From: Deltaproteobacteria bacterium
GTDB taxonomy: Bacteria > Desulfobacterota > DSM-4660 > Desulfatiglandales > B25-G16
Direction: 5' to 3'
NCBI GenBank assembly: GCA_020348625.1
Contig: CP070752.1
Span: 153,580-160,156 of the forward strand
Length of the DNA: 6,577 nucleotides
Shown: positions 1-4,895 of the stretch, in pieces
How positions within the stretch are numbered: the stretch's first letter is position 1
Layout: every line of letters starts with the position of its first letter
The notes under the pieces: model-generated
What the model was told of the DNA's origin: nothing
Database searches by the model: none
The model's input: the letters and a program-made list of their open reading frames with translations, nothing else
Program-made: the position numbers and the translations under genes

Positions 1-34
1 CTTTTCTGCTGTGACTGGCGGGAGGGCGCCGTTC

Positions 35-127
35 TTTTCGCGACTTGGGTATGGGGGAAACCGCAGCTCAGCCGAAGGCGGAGAATGCGGAGGGGGCAAG
101 GCTCCCCCGTAAACAAGTCGCAGAAAA
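35..127 (+). other. Highly structured intergenic block, possible RNA element
   Basis: Seen directly: bases 35-57 pair with 104-127 as one long helix. It contains GCGACTTG (40-47) with CAAGTCGC (114-121), an outer TTTTC/GAAAA extension with A122 bulged, a tandem GG/AA mismatch (48-49 with 112-113), and GGGGG (53-57) with CCCCC (104-108). Nested inside are CCGCA (61-65) with TGCGG (86-90), CTC (67-69) with GAG (81-83), and GCC (71-73) with GGC (77-79) closed by a GAA loop. A second GGGGG at 92-96 can compete with 53-57 for the same C run. I do not match it to a riboswitch or ncRNA family that I know. It lies about 160 nt upstream of the aldolase start, so it could be a 5' leader, the end of an upstream ncRNA or a mobile repeat. 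The strand is assumed from the downstream gene. Confidence 0.4.
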
Positions 128-165
128 AACCAGCCCGTGAGCCTCGGAACGAAAGAAAGGTTTTC

Positions 166-240
166 ATGGCATGCATTTGCTTCAATGCAGCCTATCTTGT
201 GCTCCGTGTAGTAGCTATTTTATTACTCTATAGCAATTAA
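166..240 (+). CDS. Possible 24-residue hydrophobic small protein or leader peptide
   Basis: This is a short ATG-to-TAA frame giving a peptide with a hydrophobic stretch from about residue 8 to 22 (AAYLVLRVVAILLLY) broken by one Arg. An AAAGG at 156-160 sits 5 nt before the ATG. It ends 47 nt before the aldolase start, so it could be a small membrane protein or an upstream leader ORF. Against it: the frame is open all the way from base 1 with an implausible Arg-rich composition, the peptide has no recognisable family, and a possible promoter (197-226) would start inside it. I give it low weight; conservation of the peptide in relatives would decide it. Confidence 0.2.
   Translation: MACICFNAAYLVLRVVAILLLYSN
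197..226 (+). promoter_or_regulatory. Possible promoter for the aldolase operon
   Basis: TTGTGC (197-202) and TATTAC (221-226) are separated by 18 bases, and both are partial matches to the sigma-70 consensus (4 of 6 each). The site lies in a locally AT-rich stretch just upstream of the aldolase leader. The match is moderate and the assignment tentative. Confidence 0.25.
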
Positions 241-253
241 GAACAGATATTCA

Positions 254-287
254 ACGGCGTGAAGCAACAGCCGTAAAGGAGGATTAG
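254..287 (+). promoter_or_regulatory. Hairpin abutting a strong Shine-Dalgarno of the aldolase gene
   Basis: ACGGC (254-258) pairs with GCCGT (270-274) around an 11-nt loop, and the ribosome binding site AAAGGAGG (275-282) begins at the very next base. It lies 5 nt before the ATG at 288. The SD is near-perfect and fixes the start of the aldolase. The hairpin does not cover the SD; it could stack beside it and modulate ribosome access, which is inference. Confidence 0.5.
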
Positions 288-1082
288 ATGGACTGGGGTA
301 TTGAAAACAGGCTTTCTAGACTCATCAAGGAAGACGGTCGCTGCCAGTTTTTACCTATTGACCATGGCTACTTCCAGGGCCCGACCAGCTGCCTTGAGAA
401 GCCCTCTGAAACCATAGAAGGGCTTCTTCCCTATGCTGACGGCCTTTTCGTCACCAGAGGCGTATTGCGTTCATCGGTTCCATCCAACACGTCAGTCCCG
501 ATCATTTTAAGGGTCTCCGGGGGAACAAGCATTATCGGTGCAGACCTGTCGAACGAGTCCATCATTACCTCGATAGATGAAATCATCAGGCTCAATGCTG
601 CTGCTGTAGGTATCTCCATATTCGTGGGTTCGGATTACGAAAAACAGACACTCACCAACTTGAGCCAGCTTGTAAACCAGTGTGAACCATATGGCATTCC
701 GGTGATGGCCGTAACTGCGGTGGGCAAGGAGCTGGAAAAAAGGACCGGCAGGTATCTGGCGCTGAGCTCCAGAATCGCAGCTGAATTGGGGGCGAGGATT
801 GTAAAAACCTATTATAGCCCGGACGATTTTGATAAGGTAGTCGAAGGGTGCCCCGTGCCGGTTGTCATTGCAGGCGGCCCGAAATGTGAGACAGAACTTG
901 AGGTGTTTGAGTTTGTTTATGATGGAATTCAGAAAGGGGCGATAGGGGTAAATCTTGGAAGAAACGTCTGGCAGAATCGCCACCCCGTTCCTATGATGAG
1001 GGCCTTACACGCTGTTATTCATGACAATGCAACACCCGGAGAGGCCCAAGAACTCTACCATGACCTCAGCAAGAAGGCTTAG
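288..1082 (+). CDS. lsrF: LsrF-like class I aldolase/thiolase
   Basis: This 264-residue cytoplasmic TIM-barrel enzyme belongs to the DhnA/LsrF family of Schiff-base aldolases. Seen: the DHGYFQGP motif at 25-32 (phosphate/active-site loop), TRGVLRSSVP at 56-65, the presumed Schiff-base lysine K173 in IVKTYY, the phosphate-binding VVIAGGPK at 192-199, and GVNLGRNVWQ near 220-229. From memory these segments match E. coli LsrF closely and in the same order. LsrF acts as a thiolase in autoinducer-2 breakdown, moving an acetyl group from 3-hydroxy-5-phosphonooxypentane-2,4-dione to CoA. The protein is somewhat shorter than E. coli LsrF at the N-terminus, and the SD at 275-282 supports this start. 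No lsr transporter, kinase or LsrG is in the window, so its real substrate may be another sugar phosphate. The related ADH (2-amino-3,7-dideoxyheptulosonate) synthase is a less likely alternative because of the LsrF-type motifs. It forms an operon with the dehydrogenase 60 nt downstream. Confidence 0.85.
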   Translation: MDWGIENRLSRLIKEDGRCQFLPIDHGYFQGPTSCLEKPSETIEGLLPYADGLFVTRGVLRSSVPSNTSVPIILRVSGGTSIIGADLSNESIITSIDEIIRLNAAAVGISIFVGSDYEKQTLTNLSQLVNQCEPYGIPVMAVTAVGKELEKRTGRYLALSSRIAAELGARIVKTYYSPDDFDKVVEGCPVPVVIAGGPKCETELEVFEFVYDGIQKGAIGVNLGRNVWQNRHPVPMMRALHAVIHDNATPGEAQELYHDLSKKA

Positions 1083-1142
1083 TGACCTGTAGACTATCCG
1101 AGACCCGCTGATTCACCAACCACATTGAGCAGGCTGTGTGCT

Positions 1143-2162
1143 ATGCAATGCGCTATGTATTATAGTAACAGGGATGTAAGGCTTGAGGAGATTCCTGTAC
1201 CTGAAATAGGCCCTGACGAGCTCCTGGTCAAAATGCATGCATGCGGCGTGTGTGGCAGTGACGTGCTGGAATGGTACCGCCTCAAGAAGGCGCCGCTGGT
1301 CCTCGGTCACGAGATGACAGGGGAGATAGCTGCTGCTGGGACGAACGTTACGGACTACTCATTGGGGGACCGGGTTTTTGTATCCCACCACGTTCCCTGT
1401 AATACCTGCCGCTATTGCCTGAACGGTCACCACACGGTATGTGACACCCTGAGAGCAACGAATTTCGATCCCGGAGGATTTGCCGAGTTCATCAGGGTTC
1501 CTAAGATCAATGTGGACCGAGGAGTCTACCTTTTGCCCGCTGAGATGACGTATGAGGAGGGGACCTTTATCGAGCCTTTGGCTTGTGTATTGAGAGGCCA
1601 AAGAATTGCTCGTTTAAAACCGGGCCAAACAGTTTTGATAATCGGAGGTGGGATATCGGGCTTGCTCCATCTCAAACTGGCACGAGCATTGGGAGCTGGC
1701 TCTGTGACCGTGGTTGATATACACGAAGGGCGGCTTGATTTTGCAAGGCGATTCGGGGCAAGAGCGTGTTTTCTGGCGCCCGACTTTATGCCTGAACGGT
1801 TAAGGGATGTCAACGAAGGGCGGCTGGCGGATCTCGTAATTGTTTCATCCGGTGCCGTAGGTGCATTTGATACGGCATGGCACTGCGCGGATAGAGGTGG
1901 AACAGTGCTGCTTTTTGCTCCCCCTCAGCCTGGTGTTGAACTGGCCCTTCCCGCATTTGACATCTGGAATGACGGAATAACCATTGCCACAGCCTATGCA
2001 GGCGCTCCCCTGGATATAACCCAAGCAATAGAGTTGATCAGATCACATAACCTCGTAGTAACCGACATGATAACTCACCGTTTCCGGCTGACTCAAGCGG
2101 GGCAAGCCTTCCGGCTTGTTGAGAAAGCTCAGGACTCGCTCAAAGTAATTATTGAGCCATAA
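1143..2162 (+). CDS. Zinc-dependent MDR alcohol/polyol dehydrogenase
   Basis: This 339-residue medium-chain dehydrogenase oxidises a secondary alcohol, polyol or related substrate with NAD(P). Seen: catalytic-zinc residues C37 (ACGVCGSD), H56-E57 in the GHEMTGEIAAAG signature, and E144 in FIEPLACV; four structural-zinc cysteines C86, C89, C92 and C100; and a Rossmann GGGISG at 168-173 followed by the strand-end acidic residue D192, which favours NAD. The catalytic and structural sites are complete and the length is normal for the sorbitol/threonine dehydrogenase-like group. I chose the ATG at 1143 because MQCAMYYSNRDVRLEE is the usual family opening; a TTG at 1125 would add six residues, and the GAGCAGG at 1127-1133 suits 1143. 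It follows the LsrF-like gene closely and is probably co-transcribed, so it may act on the same sugar-derived substrate. The exact substrate cannot be read from the sequence. Confidence 0.9.
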   Translation: MQCAMYYSNRDVRLEEIPVPEIGPDELLVKMHACGVCGSDVLEWYRLKKAPLVLGHEMTGEIAAAGTNVTDYSLGDRVFVSHHVPCNTCRYCLNGHHTVCDTLRATNFDPGGFAEFIRVPKINVDRGVYLLPAEMTYEEGTFIEPLACVLRGQRIARLKPGQTVLIIGGGISGLLHLKLARALGAGSVTVVDIHEGRLDFARRFGARACFLAPDFMPERLRDVNEGRLADLVIVSSGAVGAFDTAWHCADRGGTVLLFAPPQPGVELALPAFDIWNDGITIATAYAGAPLDITQAIELIRSHNLVVTDMITHRFRLTQAGQAFRLVEKAQDSLKVIIEP

Positions 2163-2176
2163 TCAGCCATTGCGCA

Positions 2177-2335
2177 TCATGTTGCTGAAACACTCTTTAA
2201 GCTAGGAGGAGCGCGACAGACAGCTTGCTGGCACTGATCTTCTGACAGCCCTTTTGGAGTTTGTCTCAGTCTTTTTCTCGAACGTTCCCAATCGTTTCCA
2301 AAAGAAAGCAGCCTTTTACCCATAGCAAGCTCCAT
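2177..2335 (-). CDS. Candidate small ORF, 52 residues, unknown
   Basis: On the minus strand an ATG at 2335 opens a 52-codon frame ending at TGA (2179-2177). It is preceded by TTAAGGAG with an 8-nt spacer, one of the better Shine-Dalgarno matches in the window. The predicted peptide begins MELAMGKRLLSFGNDWERSR, is basic in its first half (RSRKRLRQ), and has two cysteines (35 and 40) and no membrane segment. I recognise no family. It is antisense-oriented to its neighbours and would end close to the dehydrogenase stop. A chance ORF is quite possible; the ribosome binding site is the only positive signal. Confidence 0.25.
   Translation of the reverse strand: MELAMGKRLLSFGNDWERSRKRLRQTPKGLSEDQCQQAVCRAPPSLKSVSAT
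2227..2255 (+). terminator. Weak intrinsic terminator candidate after the dehydrogenase
   Basis: GCTG (2227-2230) pairs with CAGC (2246-2249), with inner CA/TG pairing across one mismatch, followed by CCTTTT. The stem is short and the T run only four long, so termination of the aldolase-dehydrogenase transcript here is uncertain. Confidence 0.2.
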
Positions 2336-2596
2336 CGATATGGCTCCTTAACTCCCGATCCGATTTTCCTCCAACAGTACGGATCGCCGAATCTCACAAT
2401 CTCTATCTATCCCTGTCATACTAACGCTTTCCGCTAGAGGTATTGAGCTTGACTCTGAGACCCACTCGATGCAATTGCCCGCAAAAATGAGTAGCGAAAG
2501 AAAGAAAAAATATGTTATTTTAACTAAATAAGGAAGAAGTAAGCTGTTTTTTCTTGTTTCAATTCAAACTTTCCTTTAGAGTGAAAGTTGTTTTCC

Positions 2597-2968
2597 ATGA
2601 ATAGCACAGTGTACGTTCGTCTTTATGAGGAGCTAAATGACTACCTTCCGGAAGAAAGAAGAAAAAGAACATTCAGCCTATCCCTTAAGGGGCCAACCAC
2701 TGTTAAAGAAACAATGCGTGTGCTGGGAGTGCCGTCCGAGGAGGTTGATCTGGTTCTCGTAAACGGCGAATCTGTTCCGTTTGGCCACATCGTTCAAGGC
2801 GAAGACCGGATCAGCATATATCCCATTTTTGAATCCTTGGACATCAGCACGGTTACAAGGCTCAGGGATAGATCGTTGCTCGCCATAAAACTTGGCAAGG
2901 AGGCTAAGGACCTTTCAACTAAAAAGTCAACATTGAAAGGAGATGCAAATGGCCAGAAAAAAGATTGA
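2597..2968 (+). CDS. Ub-Mut7C-type ubiquitin-like (MoaD/ThiS fold) protein, nuclease domain absent
   Basis: This 123-residue protein has an N-terminal beta-grasp domain of the Mut7-C-associated ubiquitin type. Seen: VYVRLYEELNDYLPEERR at 5-22, EVDLVLVNGES at 49-59 and RISIYPIFESLD at 71-82, a pattern I know from two-domain proteins in which this fold precedes a Mut7-C RNase domain. After LDISTVTRLRDRSL (81-94) the protein turns into a short Lys-rich tail (KEAKDLSTKK and onward). The expected metal-binding Asp-rich nuclease domain is absent from all frames before the next gene. There is no C-terminal Gly-Gly, so a sulfur-carrier role like that of MoaD or ThiS is unlikely. The ATG at 2597 is preferred over a TTG at 2588, because MNSTVYVRLYEEL matches the family opening; the SD is weak in either case. 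The last 20 bases overlap the next gene. Function unknown. Confidence 0.75.
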   Translation: MNSTVYVRLYEELNDYLPEERRKRTFSLSLKGPTTVKETMRVLGVPSEEVDLVLVNGESVPFGHIVQGEDRISIYPIFESLDISTVTRLRDRSLLAIKLGKEAKDLSTKKSTLKGDANGQKKD

Positions 2969-3218
2969 TGAAGCAATAAGGCAAAAGGTCACTAAGGCCC
3001 ATGCACGTGGGCTTCCCATGAGGAAGATAGCCAGCGAATACGGAGTGAGCCTCTCGAGTGTCAGCAGAATCGTAAAAGAAGCGGGGGCACCAGCTCCTGT
3101 GAAAGAGGCACAGCTGGATAAGGAGCGAGAGGAGAGGAAAAAGCGGATAGCGCAAATCGAAAAAAGGATTGCAGAGCTCGAAGAGAAGATCCGCGAGTTA
3201 GAGTCCAAGAAGAAATAA
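2949..3218 (+). CDS. Helix-turn-helix protein with C-terminal coiled coil
   Basis: This small basic protein (89 residues) has a resolvase/Hin-like helix-turn-helix at about 20-43 (GLPMRKIASEYGVSLSSVSR, a typical recognition-helix pattern). An Ala/Pro-rich linker (46-52) follows, then a highly charged coiled coil at about 55-88 with heptad-spaced I/L (RIAQIEKRIAELEEKIREL). The HTH suggests DNA binding and the coiled coil self-association; both are predictions. There is no catalytic domain, so it is not a recombinase by itself. The start is the ATG at 2949, 6 nt after AAAGGAG (2936-2942); the ATG at 2943 directly abuts the SD and is too close. The gene lies inside the tail of the ubiquitin-like gene and its TAA shares a base with the hydrolase ATG. 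It might regulate its own operon or be a nucoid-type accessory protein; target unknown. Confidence 0.75.
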   Translation: MARKKIDEAIRQKVTKAHARGLPMRKIASEYGVSLSSVSRIVKEAGAPAPVKEAQLDKEREERKKRIAQIEKRIAELEEKIRELESKKK

Positions 3219-3709
3219 TGGCTGAGACCATAAAGAACCCAACTATCTTCATTCATGGGCAGGAGAGCAGCAGCAAAGGAACAAAAGGCCTCTTTTTCAG
3301 AGACCTCGCCCCGCAGATGATTATCCCCGATTTCGTAGGTGATCTATCGAACCGGATGTCAAGGCTCTATGAGATCCTCCGCGGCAAGAATGCCCTTACG
3401 ATAATAGGCTCCTCTTTAGGAGGACTGATGGCTGGGCTTTATTCGTTTCAAAATCCTGACAAGGTCAAGAAGCTCATCCTACTGGCCCCGGCCCTTAATT
3501 TGCCGGAGTTCGAACCATATCTTTCGGAAACGCTCACGGTTCCCGTTTCCGTATTTCACGGAAAGAATGATGAGGTCATTTCCTGCCAAGCTGTAAAGGT
3601 TATCGCCGAAAGGGTATTTCCAGACTTGAGCTTCACCGTTCTTGATGATGACCATAGTCTCACCACGACATTTGCGAAAATTGACTGGCCTCAGCTCCTC
3701 TTCGAGTGA
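3218..3709 (+). CDS. YqiA/YcfP-like alpha/beta hydrolase (esterase)
   Basis: This compact 163-residue cytoplasmic alpha/beta hydrolase without a cap domain has the size and order of the YqiA/YcfP esterase family. Seen: IFIHGQESSSKGTKG at 10-24 (oxyanion-hole HG and the Ser-rich loop typical of YqiA), the nucleophile elbow GSSLGG with S66 in the G-x-S-x-G pattern, D118 in VFHGKNDEVI, and H146 in DDDHSL, so the catalytic triad is complete. Such proteins hydrolyse short acyl esters in vitro; the natural substrate is generally unknown and none can be inferred here. There is no signal peptide. The ATG overlaps the preceding TAA (TAATG), and no clear separate SD is visible, which points to translational coupling with the HTH gene. 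It is the last gene of the three-gene operon and converges with the HNH gene. Confidence 0.85.
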   Translation: MAETIKNPTIFIHGQESSSKGTKGLFFRDLAPQMIIPDFVGDLSNRMSRLYEILRGKNALTIIGSSLGGLMAGLYSFQNPDKVKKLILLAPALNLPEFEPYLSETLTVPVSVFHGKNDEVISCQAVKVIAERVFPDLSFTVLDDDHSLTTTFAKIDWPQLLFE

Positions 3710-3739
3710 AGTTGCAGGCTCAACACCTGGCTCTCAACG

Positions 3740-3775
3740 AAAAAAATAGCCGCCCGCACCGAAAATGCGAACGGC
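3740..3775 (-). terminator. Strong intrinsic terminator for leftward transcription
   Basis: Read on the minus strand, GCCGTTCGCA (3775-3766) pairs over 10 positions with TGCGGGCGGC (3758-3749), using two G-U pairs and a 7-nt loop, and is followed by TA and seven T. Read on the plus strand the G-U pairs become C/A mismatches and no T tract follows, so the direction is clearly minus. It lies about 100 nt beyond the HNH stop and would stop transcripts before they run antisense into the hydrolase operon. Confidence 0.75.
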
Positions 3776-3844
3776 CAAAAGAATGCGCTAATTCCAAGAG
3801 CCCTTTAGAACCCGATTAGCAGCCTAGGGCCCCTCTATGTACTC

Positions 3845-3878
3845 AAAAAGCAGAGTGACTTCACCTTCGGTCTGCTCT
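3845..3878 (-). terminator. Intrinsic terminator directly after the HNH gene
   Basis: On the minus strand AGCAGA (3876-3871) pairs with TCTGCT (3854-3849), extendable by one A-T and one G-U pair outward into the stop codon, and is followed by a T5 tract (3849-3845). The 16-nt loop can form a small inner GTG/CAC pairing. It begins at the TAG itself and is backed by a second, stronger terminator at 3740-3775. Confidence 0.6.
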
Positions 3879-4401
3879 ACTCCTCCAGCTCCACGTTCCA
3901 GTACAGGTAATCCCTCCACGATTGTGGCATGTGCCTGAACTGAAGGGTAATCTTCAGGATGGGAAGCCATTCGGGTCTGTTCGGTTTCCGAACCAATGCC
4001 ATTGAGGCCTCCGATGGAATCCTGCCTCCCTTCTTTCTGTTGCAATCAATACAACAGGTGACGATATTCTCCCACTCCGTCTTCCCACCCCTTGCCCTTG
4101 GCAGCACATGATCCCAGGTAAGCTCGGGCGAAGGAAATTGTCTGCCGCAATACTGACACCTGTAATCATCCCTGATATAGATATTCTGTCTGCAAAACCT
4201 TACCGGCTTCCTTGGCCTCCTAACGAATCGCAGTAGCCGAACCACGGCGGGCAACTTGATTGCGAAACTTACGGAATGTATCTCCTTATTGTATTCCTCG
4301 AGCACCTCCACTTTGCCAAGGGTCAGCATAATGATCGCCCGCTTCCAGTTTATGACCTTGAGGGGCTCATACGTAATATTTAGAAGGAGTACCTGTTCCA
4401 C
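3877..4401 (-). CDS. HNH endonuclease (McrA-like)
   Basis: This 174-residue protein has an N-terminal segment of about 70 residues (EQVLLLNITYEPLKVINWKRA, then LGKVEVLEEY) typical of a widespread family of stand-alone HNH proteins. A zinc-binding beta-beta-alpha metal nuclease core follows. Seen: C82-x2-C85 (CQYCG), the DH pair D97-H98 (TWDHVLPRARGG), N112 in ENIV, and C117-x2-C120-N121 in the CIDCNRKKGG motif; all expected metal and catalytic residues are present. The start is GTG at 4401, since VEQVLLLNITYEPL matches the family opening. The upstream ATG at 4479 lies between the -35 and -10 boxes of the best promoter, so it would not be transcribed. No clear SD precedes the GTG. Such genes are common on chromosomes and their physiological DNA target is usually unknown. 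It is transcribed toward the hydrolase operon and away from the zinc-knuckle gene. Confidence 0.85.
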   Translation of the reverse strand: MEQVLLLNITYEPLKVINWKRAIIMLTLGKVEVLEEYNKEIHSVSFAIKLPAVVRLLRFVRRPRKPVRFCRQNIYIRDDYRCQYCGRQFPSPELTWDHVLPRARGGKTEWENIVTCCIDCNRKKGGRIPSEASMALVRKPNRPEWLPILKITLQFRHMPQSWRDYLYWNVELEE

Positions 4402-4461
4402 CGCAATAAACCCAGTAAATCGACAAAGATCAAAGTGCCTTAATGAGCAATTTTGCCTTAG

Positions 4462-4492
4462 ATTATTTACCCTGATCATGAGGTTCTGTCAA
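4462..4492 (-). promoter_or_regulatory. Promoter of the HNH gene
   Basis: On the minus strand there is a perfect -35 TTGACA (4492-4487) and AATAAT (4467-4462, five of six to TATAAT) with a 19-base spacer, slightly long. Transcription would begin near 4455, leaving a leader of about 54 nt before the GTG at 4401. Confidence 0.45.
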
Positions 4493-4495
4493 TTA

Positions 4496-4522
4496 TTTTG
4501 TGTAAAGATTGTTTTGTGTAAA
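4496..4522. repeat. 11-bp direct repeat pair upstream of the HNH promoter
   Basis: TTTTGTGTAAA occurs at 4496-4506 and again at 4512-4522, a period of 16 bases, starting 4 bases beyond the -35 box of the HNH promoter. The position fits a tandem regulator site or a duplicated upstream promoter element, but no regulator is identified. Confidence 0.45.
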
Positions 4523-4699
4523 TTTCCTCCTCTCCAATTTTCTGAGGAAAAACAGATAATTGTAAACCTTTCATGCACAACAAGACGAATCGCCTAAGCC
4601 GGCTAGACCCACAAAATCTTCTCAAGTAACACAGAGGCAACGCCAAATCATCTCATCTCTTGTAGCAAACTATTACTCACCCTTTCTAGTACAAGGTTC

Positions 4700-4726
4700 T
4701 TGACAGTCCATTAATATTATTATAAT
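4700..4726 (+). promoter_or_regulatory. Probable promoter of the large zinc-knuckle gene
   Basis: There are perfect consensus boxes TTGACA (4700-4705) and TATAAT (4721-4726), but with a short 15-base spacer. The surrounding sequence is very AT-rich. Transcription would start near 4733 and give an untranslated leader of about 160 nt before the GTG at 4896. Confidence 0.5.
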
Positions 4727-4895
4727 TTTCAAGTGTTGCAGATTTCGCGATTCACTCCTTTGTCAGAAGGGATTTCTTGGCATCTATTCATCATATCGCA
4801 TTCAAATCTTGAAGCTGGCTGACCAAGCCCTCCAATGACGTTGTGCGAAAAGCTCCTAACGATGAGCGATACCGGATCTAAAGCCGAGGTTCTGT

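Larger units (their letters stand above)
2163..2587. other. Intergenic region between the two + strand operons
   Basis: This 425-base gap has no long ORF on either strand. It becomes strongly AT-rich on its right side (about 2495-2590), as expected before a promoter, but I see no promoter with both boxes well matched. It holds a weak terminator candidate (2227-2255) and a possible small - strand ORF (2177-2335). No tRNA, CRISPR or transposon ends are apparent. Confidence 0.5.
4402..4895. other. Divergent intergenic region between the HNH gene and the large zinc-knuckle gene
   Basis: This 494-base, AT-rich region carries promoter-like sites facing both ways (4462-4492 leftward and 4700-4726 rightward) and an 11-bp direct repeat pair (4496-4522). 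The stretch 4530-4695 shows nothing I can name. Between 4730 and 4895 there are only short overlapping open frames without starts or ribosome sites that convince. No tRNA or CRISPR repeats are seen. Confidence 0.5.

Noticed and set aside
1..240. A frame open from the first base to TAA at 238-240 that could be the 3' end of an upstream gene
   Set aside because: The translation is Arg-rich and low in normal protein character across the strongly base-paired block, and no family is recognisable. Openness over 79 codons in a GC-rich structured stretch can be chance.
507..983. Long open frame on the minus strand opposite the aldolase
   Set aside because: It lies wholly inside the aldolase gene, has no recognisable motifs, and is explained as an antisense shadow.
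2943..2948. ATG at 2943 as the start of the HTH gene
   Set aside because: It directly follows the AAAGGAG, leaving no spacer; the ATG at 2949 has the proper spacing and a better N-terminus.
4402..4479. Upstream ATG start (4479) for the HNH gene, adding 26 residues
   Set aside because: The added residues do not match the family opening, no SD precedes the ATG, and it sits between the -35 and -10 boxes of the best promoter.
4704..4838. Open frame upstream of the large gene ending TGA at 4836-4838 with an ATGA overlap to the next frame
   Set aside because: It has no start codon or ribosome binding site, and begins within the AT-rich promoter region, so the overlap is probably coincidental.
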